Source: Pseudomonadota bacterium
GTDB taxonomy: Bacteria > Pseudomonadota > Alphaproteobacteria > Rhizobiales > Hyphomicrobiaceae
Length of the DNA stretch: 5,286 nt
Direction of reading: 5' to 3'
Assembly: GCA_023430845.1 (NCBI GenBank)
Contig: JAEYYJ010000184.1
Coordinates: 1 to 5,286, forward strand
Positions 1 to 5,286 of this stretch are shown here, piece after piece (the first letter of the stretch is position 1; every line of letters starts with the position of its first letter). Under the pieces are notes generated by a model that saw only the letters and a list, made by a program, of their open reading frames with translations, searched no databases and was not told where the DNA came from. A program made the translations under genes and the position numbers.

Positions 1-1
1 C

Positions 2-982
2 GTGGTTCGTAGCAATACGGACGTGAGTGCCAGTAGGAGTACGAGTACCGGTAAGAGTACGAGTAAGCGTATGCGTCCCTCTGGCGGCGGTGCAGTTGCC
101 CCCTTTTTTGCACCGCCGCCAGCCCCCTACCCCAGACCGGCGCGCATCGAGCAGCTCAAAACTTTGCTTGCGACACTCGAGCGACAGCAGGGCTTCGGCT
201 GCGGACCGGCCACGCATCCACCTGAAGTATCGGGGGCATCTGAGCGAGCGGGAAGCGCTGGCTGGACTCTTGGCGCGCCGGAAGTGGATGTCTGGCTGCC
301 CGATCGAGAGCTCGACGCCGCGAGCCTCGGCGAGATCAAGCCGGCGACTTACGGTGATGCTTCGGCTGCCCTTGCCTTTGCGCTGCTGCTGGCCGCACGC
401 CGCCTTGGCACGAGTTGGGCCGGCGGCAGACCTTCCTTTGAATCATCGACCGGTCGGTCGGGTCTTGTCGTGTGGTGTTGGCCTCACAGGCTCGCGCGCG
501 AGAGCGGCGGGCTCTATGGCCCAGGCCTCGTGCGTCTCGGTCTCGATCCGGCGCGGCTGTTGCTGGTCGAGACGGCGACACCGGCCGAAACCCTCTGGGC
601 CATGGAAGAGAGCATCGGCTCAGGGGCGGCCGCCATTGTCATTGGTTGTCTCGATGCCGTCGCCCTGACACCGGCCCGGCGCCTCGCGCTTGCCACTGCC
701 ACGCACCGCACGCCGGCTCTGATAGTGACTGCGGCGCGCTCGGCCGCCACAGCCGCAACCTTTGCCCGCTGGCGCATCGCCACTGCCGCGAGTGCGCCGC
801 ATCCTTTCGATCCGGCTGCGCCGGGCGATCCGCGCTTCAAGCTCACCTTGGAGCGCTGCCGCGGCACGGCCGTCGGTGGGGTGACGCCGTCTTCCGTCGT
901 GGAGTGGAGTTATGACGCGTATCGTTTCCGTTTGGCTGCCGGCATGGGCGATCGAGCGCCTGCGGTGGCATCGAGGGCCTGA
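2..982 (+). CDS. imuA: ImuA, RecA-like accessory protein of SOS translesion mutagenesis (5' end uncertain)
   Basis: ImuA works with ImuB and DnaE2 in damage-induced mutagenesis in the cytoplasm; its biochemical role is poorly defined. Numbering from the GTG at 2, the family-like core begins at about residue 47 (ARIEQLKTLLATLERQ). It continues with LGEIKP (109-114), the LYGPGL segment (171-176), GLDPARLLLVE (180-190), LWAMEE (198-203), LTPARRLALA (222-231) and a C-terminal stretch ending VEWSYDAYRFRLAA (300-313). Where RecA has its Walker A loop, this protein reads KPATYGDASAAL (113-124) without the GK(T/S), so NTP binding is unlikely. The frame is open to the left edge, so the GTG at 2 is only the first start codon visible; GTG at 23 and ATG at 71 are alternatives. 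None has a convincing ribosome site, although ATG 71 would remove a Ser/Thr/Arg-rich head with no family look. Residues 30-46 are proline-rich. The last 71 bases overlap imuB. Function is confident, the start is not. Confidence 0.9.
   Translation: MVRSNTDVSASRSTSTGKSTSKRMRPSGGGAVAPFFAPPPAPYPRPARIEQLKTLLATLERQQGFGCGPATHPPEVSGASERAGSAGWTLGAPEVDVWLPDRELDAASLGEIKPATYGDASAALAFALLLAARRLGTSWAGGRPSFESSTGRSGLVVWCWPHRLARESGGLYGPGLVRLGLDPARLLLVETATPAETLWAMEESIGSGAAAIVIGCLDAVALTPARRLALATATHRTPALIVTAARSAATAATFARWRIATAASAPHPFDPAAPGDPRFKLTLERCRGTAVGGVTPSSVVEWSYDAYRFRLAAGMGDRAPAVASRA
37..65 (+). repeat. Short direct repeat in an AGTA/GAGTAC-rich stretch before the imuA core
   Basis: The 11-mer GAGTACGAGTA occurs at 37-47 and again at 55-65, 18 bases apart, within a wider degenerate stretch (about 23-70) built of GAGT and AGTA units. 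Read in the imuA frame it gives a Ser/Thr/Lys/Arg-rich head (residues 8-23). It is either a low-complexity N-terminal tail of ImuA or untranslated leader ahead of an ATG start at 71. Confidence 0.6.
901..911 (+). promoter_or_regulatory. Ribosome binding site of imuB inside the imuA coding region
   Basis: GGAG at 901-904 leaves 7 bases before the imuB ATG at 912, a normal Shine-Dalgarno spacing. A second GGAG at 906-909 is only 2 bases from the ATG and is probably too close. The site lies inside imuA codons, so imuB can start on its own while imuA is being translated. It supports ATG 912 as the true start and therefore the 71-base overlap. Confidence 0.65.
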
Positions 983-2591
983 GGAAGTACCTGCAGACCG
1001 GCCGCTGGCGCTGGTGTTGCACAGTACGCATGGGTTGGAGATCGCCGCCGCGAATGAAGCGGCGCGTGCGCTCGGCGTACGCACCGGTGCTGGTCTCGCA
1101 GATACACGGGCAGCCCTGCCGGAACTGCTCACGCTACCTGCCGACCGCGCTCGAGATCGTGATGATCTTGTGCGTCTCGCACGCTGGTGCGGCCGCTATG
1201 GGCCGACGCGTAATATCGATGGTGAGGACGGGCTCTGGATCGACATCACCGGCGTCGCGCATCTCTTTGCTGCGCAATCCGATGACGATGGAGAACAGGC
1301 ACTGCTCGCCGATCTCTCTCAGCGTTTTTCGCGCCTCGGTCTCACTGTGCGGGCGGCGTGTGCCGACACGCTCGGCGCCGCATCTGCGCTCGCCCGGTTT
1401 GAGTGCCCGCCCGAAGGTGCTGGCGTGATTGCGCCGCCTGGAGCGACAAGCCACGCGCTCGCGCCCTTACCTGTGGCAGCCCTCCGGATTGGCGCCAGTG
1501 ACGTGCGCCTGCTCGAACGGCTGGGTCTCAGGCGCATTGGCCAGCTCTATGGTCTCCCCCGCGCCGCACTCGAGCGCCGTTTCCGCGCCCTGAGCCGAAG
1601 AGAATCGTCCGGAGCTGAAGCCATTGCCACGGTGCTCCTGCGTCTTGATCAGGCGCTTGGGCAATATAGCGAACCTCGTGCGCCGCTGGTGGAGGCGCCG
1701 GCCTTCAGCGCACGCTTGCCGTTCTCCGATCCGCTACTTACGGCAACCGGTATCGAGGCTGCACTCGAGCGGCTGTGCAGCGATCTTGCTGGCGCGCTGG
1801 CCGAGGCGGCTGTCGGCGGGCGCCGCTTTCGCCTTACGCTCTATCGCTCGGACGGGACGCTCGGCGAGGTCGCAGTCGGAACCAGCGTGCCCTGCCGGGA
1901 TGACGCCCACATCCGCCGGCTGCTGCTCGAAAAGATCGCTGCGTTCGACGCCGGTTTCGGTATTGACCTGATGACGCTGGATGCGAGCGAGGTAACACGC
2001 CTCGATGCAAATCAGCAGGCACTCGATGCAGACGTTGCCGGAACGCAAGCACGCGCTGCTGCCCGGCTCATCGATCGCCTCTCGAGCCGCATCGGCAGCG
2101 ATCGCGTCATGCGTCTGCTACCTCGCGCCAGTCACATCCCGGAAACAGCACAAAAGCGCGCGCGCGCAATCAGCGCCGCGCAGGTGAAACAGCCGGCCCC
2201 GTCTGAAGATATTGCGCCCACTTTCGAGGGGCGCCGCCCGCCCTTTCTGCTGGAACCGCCCGAGCCGATCGAGGTGCTTGCCGCCATTCCCGAGGGGGCG
2301 CCCGCCTTGATCGTCTGGCGACGCGTGCGCCGGCGGATCGTGCGCGCCGAGGGACCCGAGCGGCTCGCGTCCGCCTGGTGGGCGGCCTATGTCCCGCGCG
2401 CGCTCGAAGCGGGCAGCGGCACGCCGCGCCGCACTCGCGACTACTACCTGATCGAGGAGGCCGGCGGCGCGCGCTACTGGGTCTTCCGCGCGGGCCTTTA
2501 CGACAAGGAGAGAGATGGAGAAGGAGGTGATGACAGCGACGATCCTTCGGCCGACATGCCACGCTGGTTCATGCACGGATTGATCCCATGA
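912..2591 (+). CDS. imuB: ImuB, catalytically inactive Y-family polymerase homologue, mutasome hub
   Basis: ImuB links the sliding clamp, ImuA and DnaE2 during translesion synthesis. The 559 residues open with the family signature MTRIVSVWLPAWAIERLRW. Aligned by eye with E. coli DinB, D8 and D10 become W8 and P10. In the second acidic motif (DGEDGLWIDITG, 103-114) DinB D103 matches D106, but E104 becomes G107, so polymerase activity is not expected. A helix-hairpin-helix-like stretch follows at about 192-224 (GLRRIGQLYGLP at 205-216), then a little-finger-like region (about 255-360). The ImuB-type C-terminal domain has GPERLASAWW (481-490), RDYYLIEE (509-516), ARYWVFRAGLYD (520-531) and RWFMHGLIP (551-559). 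An acidic insert lies at 535-546. No clear QLxLF clamp motif is seen; the nearest is QQALDADVAG (368-377). The start is firm: no other in-frame ATG occurs before residue 354, the conserved N-terminus begins here, and a GGAG lies 7 bases upstream. It overlaps imuA by 71 bases and dnaE2 by 4. Confidence 0.97.
   Translation: MTRIVSVWLPAWAIERLRWHRGPEEVPADRPLALVLHSTHGLEIAAANEAARALGVRTGAGLADTRAALPELLTLPADRARDRDDLVRLARWCGRYGPTRNIDGEDGLWIDITGVAHLFAAQSDDDGEQALLADLSQRFSRLGLTVRAACADTLGAASALARFECPPEGAGVIAPPGATSHALAPLPVAALRIGASDVRLLERLGLRRIGQLYGLPRAALERRFRALSRRESSGAEAIATVLLRLDQALGQYSEPRAPLVEAPAFSARLPFSDPLLTATGIEAALERLCSDLAGALAEAAVGGRRFRLTLYRSDGTLGEVAVGTSVPCRDDAHIRRLLLEKIAAFDAGFGIDLMTLDASEVTRLDANQQALDADVAGTQARAAARLIDRLSSRIGSDRVMRLLPRASHIPETAQKRARAISAAQVKQPAPSEDIAPTFEGRRPPFLLEPPEPIEVLAAIPEGAPALIVWRRVRRRIVRAEGPERLASAWWAAYVPRALEAGSGTPRRTRDYYLIEEAGGARYWVFRAGLYDKERDGEGGDDSDDPSADMPRWFMHGLIP
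2521..2531 (+). promoter_or_regulatory. Strong internal Shine-Dalgarno-like sequence near the 3' end of imuB
   Basis: The 11 bases AAGGAGGTGAT are complementary to the usual 3' tail of bacterial 16S rRNA along their whole length. They fall inside imuB, in the codons of its acidic insert, 56 bases before the dnaE2 ATG, so they are too far away to be its normal ribosome site. The nearest downstream ATG (2530) is too close for efficient use. The site may pause ribosomes or hold them near the dnaE2 start, or may simply result from the Glu/Gly/Asp codons. The match is seen; any function is inferred. Confidence 0.4.
2588..2591 (+). promoter_or_regulatory. ATGA stop-start overlap coupling imuB and dnaE2
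   Basis: The dnaE2 ATG (2588-2590) shares bases with the imuB TGA (2589-2591). Only a weak GGA (2577-2579) precedes the start at usable spacing. Ribosomes ending imuB most likely restart on dnaE2, which would tie the amount of polymerase to the amount of its ImuB partner. The overlap is read directly; the coupling is inferred. Confidence 0.8.
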
Positions 2592-5286
2592 AACCTGCCT
2601 ATGCCGAGCTGCAGGTAACTACCAACTTCTCTTTTCTGCGTGGTGGCTCTCATCCTCATGAACTGGTGGCGGAAGCGAAGCTGCAGGGCCTCGCGGCGCT
2701 GGCAATCACGGATCGCAATACGCTCGCCGGTGTCGTGCGCGCGCATGTGGCTGCAAAGCAGGTCGATCTAAAGCTGATCGTCGGCGCGCGTCTTGATCTC
2801 ATCGACGCGCCGAGCCTCATCTGCCTGCCGACGGACCGCGAGGCTTATGGCCGCCTCTGCCGGCTCCTTTCAAAGGGCCAGCTCGCCGCCAAAAAAGGAG
2901 AATGCAAGCTCGCGCTCGAGGATGTCGCGGCTGCCGCGCACGACCAGATTTTGATCGCGCTTCCACCAGAAAACTGGAGCTGGCGGGCAGAAGCCACTCA
3001 TGCCGCGTTCGAGAGTGAGCTGCGGCGGCTCAAGACAGGGCTCGAGCCGGAAGCTCTCTACCTTGCGGCCACGCACGCCTATCACGGCGATGACCGTGCC
3101 CGCATTGCCGCGCTCGCATCCTTGGCCCGGCGCTGTCGTGTGCCGCTCGTTGCGACGGGAGATGTTCTCTATCACACGCCTCATCGTTGCCCTCTCCAGG
3201 ACGTACTAACCTGCATTCGCGAGGGCGTGCGCATCAGCGAGGCGGGCCTGCGGCTCGCGCCCAATGCCGAGCGTTACATCAAGTCGTCGCATGAGATGGC
3301 GCGTCTTTTCGAAGGGTACGAATCGGCGCTTGCCCATACGCTCGATATCGCCGCGGCCTGTACATTCAATCTCGATGACCTCAAATACGAATATCCTGAC
3401 GAGCCCGTACCTCCCGGCAAGACTCCGCAGGCACATCTCATCGATCTCGTCGAAGCCGGCGCCCGCGAGCGCTTTCCCGATGGTGTGCCGGAGAAAGTGC
3501 GCGTTCTCATCGAGAGGGAGCTCGCGCTTATCGCGGAGCTGAAATACGCGCCCTATTTCCTCACGGTCCACGACATCGTCGCCTTCGCGCGCAGCCAAGA
3601 GATCCTCTGCCAAGGGCGTGGCTCGGCTGCCAACTCGGTGGTCTGCTACTGCCTCGGCATTACCGCGGTGAACCCGACAGAGGTCGATCTCCTCTTCGAG
3701 CGCTTCATCAGCGCCGATCGTCAGGAGCCACCGGATATCGACGTCGATTTCGAGCACGAGCGACGCGAGGATGTCATCCAGCACATTTATGATAAGTATG
3801 GACGACATCGTGCCGGCCTTGCCGCCACCGTCATCAGCTATCGCTCGCGTTCGGCCGTGCGGGAGGTCGGAAAGGCCATGGGGCTCAGCGAGGATACTGT
3901 CGCGGCGCTCGCTGGCATGGTGTGGGGCATACGTTCGGGCGGAGCGTTGCCGGATCAGCGGGTGCGCGAAGCCGGTCTGGACCCCGATGATCCCTTGCTT
4001 CAGCGGGTGCTCGAGCTGACCGACGAGCTAGTCGGCTTTCCGCGTCATCTCTCACAGCACGTCGGCGGTTTCGTGCTGACACGAGGACCGCTCGTGGAAC
4101 TTGTTCCCGTCGGCAATGCCGCCATGGAGGACCGCACATTCGTCGAGTGGGACAAGGATGATCTTGCTGCGCTCAATCTGCTCAAGGTCGATGTGCTGGG
4201 CCTCGGGATGCTCACTTGCATCCGACGCGCTTTCGACCTGATCGCCATGCACGAGAACAAACATCTGACACTCGCCAATCTCCCGCGCGCGGACGAGAAA
4301 GTTTACGACATGTTGTGTCGGGCAGAGGCCATCGGCGTCTTCCAGGTCGAGAGCCGCGCGCAGATGAACATGCTGCCACGCCTTAAGCCCCGATGTTTCT
4401 ATGATCTCGTTATCGAGGTGGCGATCGTGCGCCCCGGCCCAATTCAAGGCGACATGGTGCACCCTTATCTGCGTCGGCGGGATAAGATCGAGAAAGTGGA
4501 CTATCCATTTCCCGAAAATGGCGATCCCGACGAGCTTTACAATATCCTCCACAAGACTCTTGGCGTGCCGCTCTTTCAGGAGCAGGCCATGCGCATTGCC
4601 ATGACCGCCGCACAATTTTCAGACTCCGAGGTCAACGAGCTGAGAAAGGCCATGGCTGCCTTCCGCCGTCGCGGGGCCATCGAAAAACTCGAAGAGAAGA
4701 TGGTTTCGAAGATGGTCGAGCGCGGTTACGCGCGCGAGTTTGCAGAGCGTTGCTTCAACCAGATCAAAGGCTTTGGTGAATACGGTTTTCCCGAGAGCCA
4801 TGCCGCGAGCTTCGCGCTGCTCGTCTATGTCTCGGCGTGGATCAAGCATCATCATCCGGCGGCTTTCTGTGCGGCGCTGCTGAATTCGCAGCCTATGGGC
4901 TTTTATGCGCCGGCCCAGCTCGTGCGCGATGCACGTGAGAACGGCGTCGAGGTGCGCCCGGTGGATATCAATCACTCGGATTGGGATTGCACGCTCGAGT
5001 CGGATGGTTCAGACGGTCGGCCGGCACTGCGTCTCGGCTTCCGTCAGATCGATGGCATGAACGAGAAAGAGACCCGCGATAAATTGCTGGCGGCGCGCGC
5101 GGCGGCGCCATTTGCAGATGCGTACGATCTCTGGCGGCGTGGTGGTATCCGCCTCGAGGCGATCGAGCGACTGGCAGCGGCGGATGCCTTCCGCTCGATC
5201 GGTCTCGATCGGCGTCAGGCGCTGTGGGAGGTCAAGGCGCTCAATGGCGTGGCGCCGCTGCCGCTCTTTGCCTGGAGCGAAACGCG
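2588..5286 (+). CDS. dnaE2: DnaE2 (ImuC), error-prone DNA polymerase III alpha-type subunit, 3' end cut by window
   Basis: DnaE2 is the polymerase of the ImuABC mutasome: a C-family enzyme that extends DNA across lesions on the replication clamp and causes induced mutations. I translated the frame from ATG 2588 to the window end: 899 codons, no stop or frameshift. The PHP domain (about 5-210) opens with YAELQVTTNFSFLRGG. Set against E. coli alpha, the ligands H, H and D become E7, T11 and N13, so PHP exonuclease activity is unlikely. HRCPLQDVLTCIREG (from 199) is typical of the family. The palm carries GRGSAANS (343-350), PDIDVDFEHERRE (from 382; catalytic D385 and D387) and LKVDVLGLGM (D535, matching E. 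coli D555). Then come FQVESR (585-590), RPGPIQGDMVHPYL (from 615), FQEQAM (663-668) and FGEYGFPESHAASF (from 729). A helix-hairpin-helix region lies at about 817-880, followed by LPLF (891-894). The OB-fold C-terminus lies beyond the edge. The start overlaps the imuB stop as ATGA, implying coupled translation. Confidence 0.98.
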   Translation, partial: MKPAYAELQVTTNFSFLRGGSHPHELVAEAKLQGLAALAITDRNTLAGVVRAHVAAKQVDLKLIVGARLDLIDAPSLICLPTDREAYGRLCRLLSKGQLAAKKGECKLALEDVAAAAHDQILIALPPENWSWRAEATHAAFESELRRLKTGLEPEALYLAATHAYHGDDRARIAALASLARRCRVPLVATGDVLYHTPHRCPLQDVLTCIREGVRISEAGLRLAPNAERYIKSSHEMARLFEGYESALAHTLDIAAACTFNLDDLKYEYPDEPVPPGKTPQAHLIDLVEAGARERFPDGVPEKVRVLIERELALIAELKYAPYFLTVHDIVAFARSQEILCQGRGSAANSVVCYCLGITAVNPTEVDLLFERFISADRQEPPDIDVDFEHERREDVIQHIYDKYGRHRAGLAATVISYRSRSAVREVGKAMGLSEDTVAALAGMVWGIRSGGALPDQRVREAGLDPDDPLLQRVLELTDELVGFPRHLSQHVGGFVLTRGPLVELVPVGNAAMEDRTFVEWDKDDLAALNLLKVDVLGLGMLTCIRRAFDLIAMHENKHLTLANLPRADEKVYDMLCRAEAIGVFQVESRAQMNMLPRLKPRCFYDLVIEVAIVRPGPIQGDMVHPYLRRRDKIEKVDYPFPENGDPDELYNILHKTLGVPLFQEQAMRIAMTAAQFSDSEVNELRKAMAAFRRRGAIEKLEEKMVSKMVERGYAREFAERCFNQIKGFGEYGFPESHAASFALLVYVSAWIKHHHPAAFCAALLNSQPMGFYAPAQLVRDARENGVEVRPVDINHSDWDCTLESDGSDGRPALRLGFRQIDGMNEKETRDKLLAARAAAPFADAYDLWRRGGIRLEAIERLAAADAFRSIGLDRRQALWEVKALNGVAPLPLFAWSET

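Noticed and set aside
5..19. Possible full LexA box GTTC-N7-GTTC at the left edge
   Set aside because: After GTTC at 5-8 and seven bases, positions 16-19 read TACG, so there is no complete operator inside the window.
27..668. 213-codon plus-strand frame overlapping imuA in another phase
   Set aside because: Its product is Arg/Ser/Cys-rich with low-complexity valine and arginine repeats at the start, while the imuA frame carries the conserved motifs.
2118..2576. 152-codon minus-strand frame opposite the 3' part of imuB
   Set aside because: It is antisense to the conserved ImuB C-terminal domain; composition and lack of motifs mark it as a shadow frame.
2891..2904. Run of six A followed by GGAG, resembling a slippery site with a ribosome-binding-like stimulator, in dnaE2
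   Set aside because: The zero-frame codons are AAA AAA GGA, not the dnaX-type A AAA AAG phase, and translation continues in the conserved DnaE2 frame (KKGECKLAL), so no frameshift is needed.
3206..3808. 200-codon open frame on the minus strand inside dnaE2
   Set aside because: It lies fully opposite the conserved palm and PHP regions of dnaE2, its product resembles no family I know, and such frames are common opposite GC-rich genes.
4052..4615. 187-codon open frame on the minus strand inside dnaE2
   Set aside because: It is a shadow of the dnaE2 catalytic region (D535, FQVES, RPGP, FQEQ), with no ribosome site or recognisable product.
4634..4636. N683 in VNELRKAM, first suspected to replace the third catalytic aspartate of DnaE2
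   Set aside because: Spacing from D387 shows that the third aspartate is D535 in LKVDVLGLGM (148 residues on, as against 152 in E. coli alpha). N683 lies in a later fingers segment and is not that residue.

Overview
The window holds an SOS mutagenesis cassette, imuA-imuB-dnaE2 (dnaE2 is also called imuC). All three genes are on the + strand and tightly packed. The DNA is GC-rich by eye. The gene order, the ImuA and ImuB sequence style and the long overlap between imuA and imuB suggest an alphaproteobacterium, probably of the Hyphomicrobiales (Rhizobiales) type. That placement is an inference from remembered family features, not from a search.

Layout: imuA occupies about 2-982. Its reading frame is open to the left edge, so the true start is uncertain (window edge, GTG at 2 or 23, or ATG at 71). 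imuB runs 912-2591 and overlaps the end of imuA by 71 bases. dnaE2 starts at 2588 in an ATGA overlap with the imuB stop. It stays open to the right edge at 5286, giving 899 codons of a protein that is usually about 1,030-1,170 residues long. There is no intergenic space. I see no RNA gene, mobile element, CRISPR array or terminator, and no credible gene on the minus strand; the long minus-strand frames are shadows of the GC-rich coding DNA.

How the genes work together (established for this family): after DNA damage LexA is cleaved and the cassette is induced. DnaE2 is a PolIII-alpha-like polymerase that copies past lesions and makes mutations. ImuB resembles a Y-family polymerase but is catalytically dead, and acts as the hub that contacts the sliding clamp, ImuA and DnaE2. 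ImuA is a RecA-like accessory protein without a usable P-loop. The sequence agrees: ImuB has W8 and P10 where active DinB has its first aspartates, while DnaE2 keeps all three catalytic aspartates (D385, D387, D535) and has lost the metal ligands at the start of its PHP domain.

The system is known, not new. Points worth a second look are an internal Shine-Dalgarno-like site in the 3' end of imuB with a 17-codon mini-ORF ending just before dnaE2, the lack of a clear clamp-binding motif in ImuB, a proline-rich N-terminal extension of ImuA preceded by a short degenerate repeat, and an acidic insert near the ImuB C-terminus.
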